Below, one piece after another: positions 36,506 through 47,953 of a stretch of DNA of 62,214 nt (position 1 is its first letter; each line of letters starts with the position of its first letter). Made by a program: the position numbers and the translations under genes. The stretch is from Hydnum rufescens UP504 (Eukaryota > Basidiomycota > Agaricomycetes > Cantharellales > Hydnaceae), in contig MU129162.1 in NCBI GenBank assembly GCA_014904985.1, positions 1 to 62,214 of the forward strand, read 5' to 3'. A model generated the notes under the pieces. It saw only the letters and a list, made by a program, of their open reading frames with translations. It made no database searches and was not told the origin of the DNA.

Positions 36506-39500
36506 ATGGACCTCGGTGCTTTCCAGCCAACGCGGTCCTCTACACCCACCAGAGCGAAATCTAAGAGTAATGCCAGCCACGCCGGTAATACCACTATCAC
36601 TTCGACCACCTCATCCACCCTTCCTTTGTCGGCTCTCACGGCCACCAATGTTTCCGTTATTGACGCGATAATACACCGTGCACCAGAGACAGCCACCACC
36701 TTTCTTGCAGTTTTCAAGGCGTACAACGAGGTCTTATTAGAAAAAGGTATTGATGCTGGGGAAGATGTCATCTACTATGGATTCCTCCTTAAACTTGGGG
36801 TCGTCAAAGGAAAGAATTGGGGGGAGCGCTGGAAAACAGTAAAAGATGGCTTGCGAAACTCCTCCCGCGACGCCAGCTACTCTTCGCCTCACATCGAAGC
36901 GCCATCTTTCCTCTCGGATTCCAACACAACAGAGGATAATGACGTTTTAGACCGTGCAGACACGCCTCGTCATTCTATTCCTACTCCATTTCTGCGGACA
37001 CCATTACCCCCTACCGTTCGCAAACCCATTCTGAAGACACCCAATTTGCCCTCTATGCCACTCCGAAATACCACCTCCACTGCACTTCCCATCACTCCCG
37101 CCTATCAAAACCGGATTCCATCTAGAAGACAGCCTCTTCCCTTTCTGCAGGTATCCCCCTCATCTGATAGCGAACTCTCTTACACAGCCCAACTCCCTAC
37201 TAGCCTTGAACACGACAACGATGATGATAGTATGAATGAAGACGGCTACGATCAACCTCTCTCCAAGCCACCATCATATCGCACGTTTACCCCAGACCTC
37301 CATCGTAAAGCCGTGAATTTTCCGAAGTCCAAACCTCGCCTTCATCCTGAACTGCCAAACTCTCCACCACGACCATCCTCTGCCAAGGGTCGTATCGAAC
37401 AACAGCGGCCCCAGGCACCCATAATCGCAAAGGACGAAAAGGGAGTCAACGGGCACGACTTTTGGCAAGTTGCAGATATGGAGCGAGATGCAGATGATTT
37501 TAGACAGGAGATGCTACTTCGGCATTGCTGGGGAATATGGAAGACTGGCCTCAACTGGATCGCCGTGGGTTCTCGTCTTTGTAGCGAGAGCGGAACACGC
37601 TTATATTTGGATTGGATAGACAACGTCACAGCAAGTCGCCGAAGCCCGGGAACATATCCACCTCCGCTCCTGTTTCTTTGACTGGCTTTCTGCCTTCCGA
37701 AGTCACGTAGACCTCTCCAAACGCGTGAAATATGTAGACGACACCCGTAGACTCCGCTTTGCATTCCGCACGTGGCAACAAGCCATCGAGGAAAAGCGAC
37801 GTCATGAACTTCGGGAAGGTGTCAAGAGACGATTCTTACTTATCCGGAGTAGCGTGGAGACGAGGATCAAGCGTGTAGCATTCAAGGTACGCATTCGTGG
37901 GCACTTGTACTGCTTCTTTTGAACCTCAAAGTCCCCTGTTTACTGCCTTCTAGCAATGGATTCTCGCATTCGGGTTCCTGAGATTCCATGCTACCCACGA
38001 GATGAATGTACAACGTGACGCACTGGTGCGATGGTATGAACGCCTGCAAGATGTTCGTCACCTCTCAGCTCTTGTCCTGGAGTTTCAACAAGAATCGTAT
38101 CGATTCTCCCTCATTAAGTCTCTCGACGTGTGGAGGCGCCGTGTGGATCTGAGATTGGGCGAGCGAGCTGTGTTGCATATCGTAGCGAAAAGATCGATCG
38201 GTGAAGCCTGGGAAATATGGTCGCGTGTGACGTGAGTTTCCGTTTCATTTCAGTGATATTTTGGAAGGGTGGAATTGTTTACTTGAGGCGCTTGATTCCA
38301 TAGTAAACTCCATCGTCTCGCTCGCGGATTCAATTCCCGCCATCTGCTGAAAACAATCTTCTATCGCTGGCGGTCCAAACTTGTCCGAGTCCAGGTAAAT
38401 TGACTTCTCAACCCTCATATATCGTTCCAAGGTCCTTACATTGTATTGGATCTAGGCACTTACGAGACGCGTGAATACTCGCATCCATAGAAAAGATGCC
38501 TTGTTATTACGGGCGGTCCTTCGAGTGTGGGTCGCCAAAGAACGAGGTGAGCTCCTCGAACGTGTTCAACGTACACGTCTTGGCGTGCAGGCCTTCCGCA
38601 CCTGGAAATCCCGCCTTCATACTATCCGTGCACTCGAGAGTCAGTGCACTTTTTCTTTCCTTGGCTGATTATGCACTAATAATTTGATCGTAAGGTCAAG
38701 TAATCACAATCACTAATCACCACGCCCAGACCCTTGTCTCCCGGACCTATACAGCTTGGCGGAGCAGAGCCATTGCGAATGGCAATGCACTCATCATCGC
38801 CCAGACGCATCTGGCGCACCATCTTCTTGCCCATGCGTTCCAAATGTGGTGTTTGCGACGGCAGTCGGAGCTGCGGCGCGTGAAACAAGCACGAATCGCC
38901 CGACGGTGGTTCTTGAAACGGACATGCTGGAGCTTGTGGAGGGATGCTCTGGACGAACGTGCACGAGAGAAGAGGCTCGCGCAGTGGTATTCGAAGATCT
39001 TGCGGCGCTATTTTGTTCGTAAGTCATTTCTCCTTATCTCTGTACATGCTGTATGGTACCAGCTGTCGGCTACTAAATATATGATTCTAGAGTGGCGAGA
39101 GTCGGCGCGAAGGCAGCAGCAGCATCGATCTCTGGCCGATATTGTCGAGTCAAGGAGATACTTGGTCTGCTTATCCCTCTAAAGTCGCCCTTCTTGTTTT
39201 AAGTATTTTCTACTTCCATAGCGTGAACAACGGAGCGCACTCCGGGTTTGGATGAACAAGGTTGTGGATATTCGTGAAGGAATGATGCGGGTGGAGCAGA
39301 TGGCGAACTCCCGATTGAAACGGTGTGTCATCTTACTGGACAACATGACTCGCATTAGAACTGAAGTGTTACTCATAATGTAGGAACGCATTGTCTAAGT
39401 GGATCGAGGTGTATGTGCGACATGGAGACAACCTGGCTTTGATGCAGAGCTTCCAGGATGTAAAGTGTGAAGGTCTCTACCACTACTTACCACCCTTCCA

Positions 39501-40855
39501 TCCCAGTTGATTCTGACACATTCGCTGTTACACTTTGGTGCAGATTTGCTTCGCAAATTGCTCCTTTACTGGCATCAGGTGACCCGGACGTCCATCCATC
39601 GCCGTGAGAGACTACGGCGAAGGGAAGAAGAGATGAGGCAAGCCATTAGCGCAGCCGCATGGCAGCGTTGGCGAGATCGGTTCCTGGAGGGAAGCTTGCG
39701 AGGTGTGGTATGTCTACGAGGTCGCTGTTCTCAACCTCCCCTATTTCTGACTGTATGCGGCCCTCCGAACGTAGGAGCTTGACGTCCATAGACAATTACA
39801 AGCGAACTTGCTCTTCCGAACATTCCGCTTGTGGGAAGGTCGGACCTATGTATGTCCTCGTGCAATTATCAGTTCCATATCTGGTATTGAATACCCCTTT
39901 CAAAGTCTATCCCCGCTGTGCGATTGTACGCAAAGCGAACGAAAATCAAGACCCTACAAAAATGGTTAGAAGCACTTCCCCGAGCCCGGCTGGAGAGAAA
40001 AGGACGGGAGAGGGAAAAGCAGAGCGTTTTGAGTCAGTGCATTCATCCCCAGAGAAACCCTGAGCCGTTCCCGCTAACACGCATGTGCCAGAACGAGCAT
40101 TCGGTCGATGGTTTGCGGCCTATCGAGCCAAGATGACTTTGAAAGCAGTGGCGTGGGTTGAATGAAACCATCATGCCTTTATTGTTGTATTGCTGACGAT
40201 GAACCTTTTGGTGGGTCTTCCTAGCCGCGCCCGGTATCTTCGTTTACCCACGTCAACGCCATCGACACGGACTACGTTGACGCCGCATCCCTTCACCACC
40301 CGAGCACTTCCACCAATCATCACCAAACCTCGCCCAATATTTCCGACCCTGCTTCCTTCTACATCCACTCCGATGGCGCTTGTCCCTACCGCGGTCATCC
40401 CGAAATCACGCAGACTAGGCCGCTCACCTAGCTCTTCTCGCATCGATCGCCCCATTAGCACCACTCATTCTGCCACAGCCGTACTCAACACCACGAAAGT
40501 TGGCATGGCCTTCCCTTCACCTCGAGGCAAGAGAGAAACACACACCGACCAGCACCACACTATCCCCGACTATGATGATGGCGACCCTAAAGATCGTGTT
40601 CGTTTTCCGTTGATGCGTGCTGCCCGCCGTAGCCCACTCAACTTCCCCAAGGCTCACGTTCAAGCGCCTGGGGAGCCTTCATCTGCACCAGTTAGTACGG
40701 CGGGCGGTGATGAGCGTGGCCGAGAGAAGATTCGCGCTGAAGTGGGGGACCGAGTGGTCCTCCGGTCCAGTTCAGTGGGTGGTGTAGATCGCAGAGGGAG
40801 GCTTAGTCTGGAATTGAGGCGTATCGGAGTGGACGGAGTCCGGAAGGGCAACTGA
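36506..40855 (+). CDS. SFI1: SFI1-type centrin-binding spindle-pole/centrosome protein
   Basis: Long helical protein with repeated centrin-binding segments, needed in yeast for spindle pole body duplication. The N-terminus (from MDLGAFQPTRSSTPTRAKSK) is low complexity with Pro/Ser-rich linkers to about residue 320. Then come many repeats of about 30 residues with the Sfi1 pattern of a Leu-rich helix ending in W: RHCWGIWKTGLNW, RLRFAFRTWQQAI, FSLIKSLDVWRRRV, LLLRAVLRVWVAKE, GVQAFRTWKSRL, LLAHAFQMWCLRR, RTCWSLWRDALDE, RSALRVWMNKVV, LLRKLLLYWHQVT, SAAAWQRWRDRF, IKTLQKWLEALP, RAFGRWFAAYRAK. Introns of 50-70 nt separate repeats. The last exon (40224-40855) is a disordered basic tail ending GVDGVRKGN. 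A 1.2-kb part (39112-40312) is copied twice further on. Confidence 0.9.
39112..40312 (+). repeat. SFI1 segment duplicated at 51404-52596 and 60317-61529
   Basis: Source copy. Similarity to the two downstream copies begins at a GCAGCAGCAG run and ends after GAGCACTTCCA, where the copies switch to unrelated spacer. It covers the last Sfi1 repeats with their introns and the start of the tail exon, so it was copied as DNA, not as RNA. Confidence 0.9.
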
Positions 40856-42126
40856 AGGGATTTCGTGCACTCAGACTCCTAACAAGTCCACTCGGTTATT
40901 TATCCCGACCACCCCAAGAACCCGAATCGGACGATCCGTATTAGACGGTGTGCATCGCCACTGCCCTGTATCGCTATATAACTTGTGAACGATCTGCCCT
41001 ATATCAACCCGAAACTCCAGCCGGCCAGCTGATCTCGAGGTCCATCGAGTGTAGCTTCAGAAACCAGATATTTACCATAATTGCTTCATACGTGTAGCTC
41101 TTGATACCTGGTATTCTCTGGATCGTTCACAAGCGAACAAACATCGGGATCCCAAGTATTCCTAATGAGATGGGCCAGGGGTTTATCTTCCCTCTTCCTG
41201 GTGAGTCAAGGCTTTTATTAATTTCCTTCCTCTCTTCCAGCTCTCTTTGGCACCGTCGCATTCAAAAGTTGCACCGTTGGACATACTGTCGATATTTCTT
41301 TGGTCTAGAGCGAATAGAACTTACGTACAAGTCTCTGTCATCGCATGGTTCGTCGAGGTCCGACGCAGTATGTCATGCCTTCCAGCCAGCTTGAACTCGC
41401 CTTTAACCCGACGCAATAGTAAGCAAGAAGTCGCGACATCCTCTATGCCTTAAACAATTGTAGGGATTTGTAAATACATGGTGAAACCACGCACCATATT
41501 CGCATATCTGCACGCGTCTACTCAGACTGTCAGATAGGCGCTTATCAACCAATCCTTGGCATCGATATCCATCACACATCAGGCCAGGCAGGCAGAACCG
41601 CTGTCCCACTCCAACTGCACGTCCACACTACAGTAAACAGGGCTCGACTAATGCAGGTATGGTTGGGACCCGGCTTCACTGGCTGTATTAGGAAAGATTC
41701 AGTTCTGCGACGTGACTGACCCTATGGTTGAATATGGAACTGTTCATTCACAAAATACAATTTTGCTGACAAGTATTCCCTTATTGGTGAGGTGTGAGGG
41801 CTCTAATCGACCAATGGAAAGGGGTTCAATACCTGTTCCGCGCAAATTGTCTTTTTGGTTCCTTTTGTCATCAGGGCTTGCTAAGAAAGCAAGAGTCCAG
41901 TACCTGCCTGTAACGTGTAAGCCCTTGGCCTTCAATTTACCGATAAATGTGAAAACCCGATTATAGTAGAATGTCAAGCTGTCGACACTGAGTTTACTCA
42001 GGCTTACGTAATGTTCGCATCCAGATCTCAAGACTGCTACACTGGATATCTACCTGTCGCGGGGCGACGCAGCGTCCATACTTTCATTCTCGTGTGTACC
42101 TACCGCTCCAGAAAGGGAGACATTCA
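40856..42126. other. Intergenic, no gene seen
   Basis: Open stretches at 41101-41394 (plus), 41403-41609 (minus) and 41744-42031 (minus) have no family signal and no splice chain. A TATATAA at 40974-40980 has no recognised gene behind it. This stretch is absent from the downstream duplicated units. Confidence 0.4.
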
Positions 42127-43476
42127 ATGGCAAACAGATACTCCACACTATTCCGAAACGCTCTCGCACTAAATGCTGTGGCGCTTGGAGATTTAGTGCC
42201 TCAGACTCCTTCACTGGCACTTATATTAGGTGCTTTTTGGGGGCTACCTACAGCATTGTGGCTGTATAAAGTGAGGCCTTTCGCCTGAGATCGGCTTGAT
42301 TCACATATTGTTCAATATGGCTTTGCGACTCCGCCAGTGCACCATGATGGTGTTTTTCCAGCGGAAAATCATATACATGGGTGCGGACCCGATCACTACT
42401 ACTTCCAACTACATGTCCTCAGATGGCGACTGAACATTTCATAGGGTATGTTCCAACAGGCGTGAGCTCAGAGCATGTGAACCCCAATGATCCATTTATA
42501 AAAAGCCTTCATTACGAGGAAGTAGATATCCAGGGCCATAAATATATTAATCTCAAGGCTCTTGCCCTTTCAAAGGCTGCATTGCGATCCCCAATGGACG
42601 ATGTTATTCTCTATCTTCAAGGTGAGCACTCTGTCTATTTTCTTCCTTCGCAATAACCCCTAGTTCCTGATGTAATCCTCGAATAATGGATGAGATATAT
42701 TAGGAAATGCCGGAAATCCTCTCCACCGTCTTCCCGTCTTCAAAACCATCCTCGAAGATTGCAAAGCAAACATATGCCTGTTAGCGGTGGCACCACGGTC
42801 GTACTGGAAATCATCGTCTAATACACCCACCGAAACTGGTCTCATCCAAGACTACTTCTGTGGACTTACCTATGCCTTGGAGAGGTGGCCAAACGCACCT
42901 ATCATTGTCATGGGCCATTCCCTTGGTGCCTCGGTCGCCATATGCCTTCTTTTCAGCCTTCCCCTCGACGACAAGGGGAAATCACGGCTGATGAGTGACA
43001 GAACAACTGGCCTCATCGTGGAGAACCCTTTTACATCGATACCAAACATGGTTCAAACGTTATACGCAAGTCAATGGCTTCCGTATCACCATTTGGGCCG
43101 CTTTGTGTGGGACCGGTGGGATGTTCTCCGTGGCTTGCAAGACATTTCTTCGTATATCTGCATCGCCAACGAGGTCAAGGACTATGTTAGAGAAGCTGGC
43201 TTCATCCATGCTTGTCCTTACCAGCGAGAATGACGAAATTGTGCCACCTGCTATGGGTCGCGAACTGTACGAAAAAGCACTCGCCGCATCCAACCGTGTT
43301 TCGGCCTCTACACAGGGCAGTTCTGATTCTGAAATGTTGCCAATGATGCCTCGCGCTAAGTTGATGGTGCTGCGGGGGGCACTGCACGACAATGGATGAC
43401 CAAGCAAGCTTGGCGTGATGCTGTGACGGGATACATCGATTCTCGGTGCGGCAATGCTTCTGGGCCGACGGGCTGA
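42127..43476 (+). CDS. BEM46-like alpha/beta hydrolase, membrane-anchored, with frame breaks
   Basis: Serine-hydrolase fold protein of the BEM46/ABHD12-13 type; substrate unknown. Exon 1 (MANRYSTLFRNALALNAVAL) holds an N-terminal hydrophobic segment ending LPTALWLYK, followed by FFQRKIIYMGYVPTG, the oxyanion loop GNAGNPLHRLP, VAPRSYWKSSS, the nucleophile elbow MGHSLGAS (Ser in GHSLG), ENPFTSI, LTSENDEIVPP (Asp) and LHDNG (His). Two breaks: the frame up to RGLQDIS (about 43145) differs from that of LASSMLVLTSEN (about 43190), and a TGA after HDNG at about 43396 precedes an in-family continuation TKQAWRDAVTGYIDS to the stop 43474-43476. Either consensus errors or a recent pseudogene. Its last codons are copied at 53299. 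Confidence 0.8.
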
Positions 43477-43900
43477 AGGTGATACGGTGGGATCAATTAC
43501 CCAAGAGTCGGACAGGTGAGTATTCGGGACACATCAGACTACAGTAAATCATTCCGCTGATCGTATGGGGTGTCAATTTCTAAACAGTAGTGTCACTAGG
43601 CTTCCTTGATTTAGTGTTTTGTTGTTGTCACATTTACCCGAAGCGTAAGATAGTGCCAGCATTGTATATCAGAATTCAGGTCATCAATAGCTTGTTCCCA
43701 CGATCCGTGATATTTCCCGCCTCTCCAATATTTACTGCGAGTACTGAACCAGAACATTGTAATGAGGCGCAATGTCCATGCAAGTTGTTTGGTGCGGCAG
43801 TCCAATGATAAGGGACGTATTCAGCAGCGGGCTTGGCGTCTGGTTATTAATAATCATAATCCCCTTTTCCTAAGTTACCTTTAATCCCTCTGACCACTTA
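43434..43900 (+). repeat. Hydrolase 3' end segment, duplicated at 53299-53756
   Basis: From CATCGATTC in the last hydrolase exon through the 3' flank to CCACTTA. The downstream copy is nearly identical with a few one-base losses. This shows the tandem unit includes the tail of the hydrolase gene. Confidence 0.9.
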
Positions 43901-44051
43901 TCATCCATCCCTCTGGTAGGGTGATGGTCTACTTCCTACAGGAGAGTTCTCGTGTTTGCTTTTGTCGTGGCCCACGGGGGTCACTTCCTCGCCGAAGGTG
44001 AGGGTGTGTAAGTCGGTAAATACAGTATTTGGGCTCAGAAGTAGATTATTA

Positions 44052-44177
44052 GTTATATTTTAAAGTCAATTGAGAAGTCCCGGGCGAATTTGAAGAAGAT
44101 AATCATTCCTTTTTGGGAATGTTCGATTATCTTCTTCAAATTCGCTCAGGACTTCTCAATTAACATCAAAATATAAC
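44052..44177. repeat. 126-bp foldback palindrome before nuclease gene copy A
   Basis: Arms of about 58-60 bp: the left arm begins GTTATATTTT and passes AATTGAGAAGTCC and TTTGAAGAAGATAAT; the right arm is its near-exact inverse complement and ends AAAATATAAC. The loop is about 7-10 nt. The end is 100 bp before the ATG at 44278. It may be a small foldback mobile element or a promoter-associated hairpin. Confidence 0.85.
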
Positions 44178-44277
44178 CTTCAGCCAGCGTTGAGTTGCGG
44201 CGCCAAATTTCCGATTTTTGCTTCCGGACGTGGCCCAAAGCCCTCAACTGCCACACAACTGTATCACTCTGATTACC

Positions 44278-47200
44278 ATGTCAAAACATGACCTCGAACC
44301 AGTAGCTTCAGGTTCCAAGCGCGTTCGGTTTGAGTCATCGGACAACGACGATGAGATGGACAAGAACGTGCTTAATTACTACACAATACGGCGTCTTCCA
44401 ATGAACAGTGAGCTTGACGTAGGGGACGCTGCTCTTCTTCTCTATTCCATCACTCGACACTCCTCTGGTCACATGAAGAGGTTGGATTTGGATGACGCAG
44501 AGGCCCTCATCAACGAGGATAAGCATCTCCACACCACGTTGAACTCCTGCTGGGCCATTCAGAAATTTGCTGATGTCCGAAGGGTTACAAGTGGGTTCCC
44601 CCTTTTGGTGTCGTGTGTTGCCAGGCTTGTTTCCGGGCCCTCACCGATTGTATTTACATTTATTCTAACAGAGTTCCAAATGCCGATGTCTTCAGACATC
44701 CTTCAAGAATGGGAACCATTGCCCTCGCGTGACCGGGGCCGGTCCGGTCAGTAACATGAGTATGATCAGCATTGTCTTTCCCCTGATGTCTATTATTTAG
44801 CAACCCATAACGCGTGGAGTGCACCATACATCGGTAGCTCTCATCGCGTATTGTGGGAAAAAATCATGGAGATAAAGACGCGACGATTAGGAGGTTGGGG
44901 TTGGTATTCTTACGTCCTCCCCGTTACTCAATCTTCTGGAACGGGAAAGTCAAGAATGATCGATGAGCTCTCAAAGGAACACCTTGTCATTCCGATAGTC
45001 CTTCGGGACTCTGATGGTATGTTCGCTCTCTGGTCAATAAATTAACTTACTCACTTATTCTTAGGATACCCCCCTCCTGACATTGCACCACGAGATTGGT
45101 TCTTGCAGGCGTCCACCCCAGAACGCGCCCAAAAATGCGCGATCGCTTTCCTCATGGCCCTGTTTGAAACCACTAAGGAAATTATCGGTGGCATCGACGA
45201 TCTGACCCCCTCCTCGTCAAGCAAAGAGGTACCGGCGACCATCAGTGCTAAATTCCGTTGGTTCATGGCTCATAACCAGACGTACTCCTCTACGGGAAAT
45301 TTACGCCAGTCGTTCTATGAGAGGGTGGTGGAGATAGGGAAGGGGGTGAGTAATAAGCAATCCCCAGGAAGCATTTATTGATGAACACTAACATGCCACG
45401 AAGCTGGAACCAAATGTAAAGCTGGATTCGGGAGGCTCTACACCTCGTTACAAGAGCAAAGGCTAGTCCTCTGTGTATCTAGCTTTCTAATATGATAAAA
45501 ATATTATCCTAGATCACGATTTGTCCGACTACGCCAACACCCTCATCGCAAGCCTACCTGAGGAGGAGAAAAATGATGATCCGGTATTCATTCTGGCGTT
45601 CGATGAAGCGCATGTCCTTACCCGCATAAGGCATCACAATGGAATGCCGTGGAGTTTTTACTCCGAACTTGGGCGCATTCTTCGATCACTCTCATGGGTT
45701 AAAGTCTTCTCTGTATTTTTGTCAACCTCTAGCGGCATTTGTCGATTTCCCCCCCCCCCGGAGGATGCCCCATCGTCACGAATTCAGCAAAGAAAATTGC
45801 GCCAGAGTCCGCCCTTCACTGCCGTTGGCTTCGATCAACTGGCTATACCTATTAGGGAGGGTGAGATATCGATCGAAGATGCATCATCGGATGCTAGAAT
45901 CGCGTTTCTTGGACGACCGCTGTGAGCCTTATTAAAGTGACATTGACTTCCGTGAAGGGCACACCCCTAATGCAGGCCCTCATTTAGGTTTGGATCGCGT
46001 TATCGTGAGGGCTCCGACACTATAAAGAGCACCATTGTTTCATTCGCCAGGGAGAAACTAGTTGGTTCCAAGGATGTACTGGATTTGCAATCGAAATTGG
46101 CGTGCTTGGCCATGCGAATTCCTGTTCAGTTTGACTCTAAATCTGACCTTGGGGCCGAAACTTCAGCTGCTTTGGTGGAACGTCACATGCGTATTTGTTT
46201 GGATGTCGATCCCAACTCCTCAGTTATGACGACTGTTTCCCCCTCCGAGCCTCTTCTTGCCGAGGCCGCCCGCGCTACGATGTCGCTTTGCCCAGGATTC
46301 TCCGCCGTCGACGCACTGGTGTCACACCTGAATGATTCCGGCCCAGACAAAGGCAATCGCGGCTCACTTCTCGCGATGCTTCTCTTGATCCTTGCATACG
46401 ATAATGCCGCGAAAAAAAAAACAATCGAAGTCGAGTGGTCAGCCTAATCGATTTTCTCAAGGCTCTTATCCCTGCCGCTTCGATTCACGACGTCTTGGGC
46501 AGTCGGCCCTATTATCAGCGCGCTGAGAGTGATGATGTCGCCCTGGAAGATTCATTCTCTGAAGCATGTATTTGGTTCAATCATTTCGTCAAAGTACATG
46601 AGAACGGCGTACTCACTCGGAAGTACCTTTGGGGGCTAATCGCTCGAGGTGCCGCAGTTATATGCGTGGACAACCAAATGGGAATCGATCTCGTTATACC
46701 GTTTATTGCTGGCGATCACAAGCTAACAGAAGAGAACGTTGGGGTTATTCTCATCCAAGTCAAAAATGACCAGAACTTCAACGAGAAGCCATTGGATAAA
46801 CTCTACGGAGGGATGGACCCCGTATATCTGGGTATCCTGCCTACAGAGAGCAATATTGCAGTCATTCGCATGGTGTTTGCGTTGGCGTCTAGGGATCCTG
46901 CGGTGGTCGTTCGGCAGCGCGAACGTCGAACTACGAGACGAAAAGCATCTAATTTCACATCGTACGACATTTGGCTTGCCAAGGCTTCCTCACAGACCTT
47001 CGGCCCTATCGAGATCGAGGAAGAGGACCAGTACACCTTAGCGCTCCGCTTGACAAAAACCTTTCCGCATGTCTACCACGACGAGGCGATTCAAGACACC
47101 TTGCGCAGTATGAATCCAGGCAGCGCGACTGATAAAGCCCATTGGCAGTACATTGACTATGACGGCACTCTTGGTATGTTCAGTCTCCAATAGACTGTAT

Positions 47201-47314
47201 TGCAACTGATGGCCCAAAGATACAGTCCCAGACAAGGCACCGAAAGCCTCACGCAAAGGCAAGGGCAAAGCCAAAGCTAAGGGCAAAGGCAAAGGCGGGG
47301 GGGTGATGACATAA
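44278..47314 (+). pseudogene. Crinkler-type P-loop NTPase + PD-(D/E)XK-like nuclease, copy A
   Basis: Multi-exon gene of the transposon-derived Crinkler (CR) effector class known in Agaricomycetes. In order: an acidic N-terminus (MSKHDLEPVASGSKRVRFES), NAWSAPYIGSSHRVLWEKIM, Walker A QSSGTGKSRMIDE (about 44930-44970), Walker B FILAFDEAHV (about 45588-45617), IAFLGRPL, then a restriction-endonuclease-like block ICVDNQMGIDLVIPF followed by VGVILIQVKND (Asp and QxK of the nuclease core). After a last intron comes a Lys/Gly/Ala-rich basic tail to the TAA at 47312-47314. No N-terminal secretion signal is visible. Breaks: a TGA at 44730-44732 after an extra C relative to copy C, a TAA at 44752-44754 where copy C has CAA, and a frame offset at the 10-A run 46412-46421. 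Activity and host role are unknown. Confidence 0.8.
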
Positions 47315-47727
47315 TGGGCCAAAGCTTCTGAATATGTACGCTTTGTTGAACTTAAACATTTTGTTATATAGCAGGTAGCCATTTTTCCTTAGTTCCACCA
47401 GGGCTAAACCTGAGTCTGTTCATACCGTTCAATCGACCCACTTGGGATTGAGGTGGGGCGTTGAACGCGGACCATGGCCTCGCAAAGATATACTATATTT
47501 TGAGTACAAAGCAGGTAAGATAGATATTGGTCCCAAAAGCGTGACCATACAAAGGATTGGTCCAATAGTATAGAAACCAGTCCTATGCGTGCTTCCCTTT
47601 CTTCTTCACGAGTTTGTAAGCCCATTCCGCTTGGACAGGTTTGGGTTGGGTTTTGGCGACTGAAATTTGAGACGATGAGCAAGGGATTGAGTGTCAGGCG
47701 ATCATGAATCAAGGTCAACTGTACCTT

Positions 47728-47805
47728 GGCAGCAGCAGCATCGATCTCTGGCCGATATTGTCGAGTCAAGGAGATACTTGGTCTGCTTATCCCTCTAAAG
47801 TCGCC
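47728..47805 (+). repeat. Short SFI1-derived remnant at the A/B junction
   Basis: 78 bp from GGCAGCAGCAGCATCG to AAAGTCGCC, equal to the first part of the SFI1 segment (39112 onward). It then joins directly to the right arm of the palindrome of copy B. Confidence 0.88.
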
Positions 47806-47853
47806 TCTTCTTCAAATTCGCTCAGGACTTCTCAATTAACATCAAAATATAAC
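47806..47853. repeat. Half palindrome before copy B
   Basis: Only the right arm (TCTTCTTCAAATTCG to AAAATATAAC) of the 126-bp foldback is present; the left arm and loop are gone. The junction to SFI1-derived DNA falls at a CTTCTT shared by both partners. Confidence 0.85.
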
Positions 47854-47953
47854 CTTCAGCCAGCGTTGAGTTGCGGCGCCAAATTTCCGATTTTTGCTTC
47901 CGGACGTGGCCCAAAGTCCTCAACTGCCACACAACTGTATCACTCTGATTACC

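Noticed and set aside
44052..44177. Foldback as a transcription terminator or tRNA-like RNA gene
   Set aside because: No tRNA boxes are seen, and the position upstream of the gene and the 60-bp arms fit a foldback element or promoter hairpin better.
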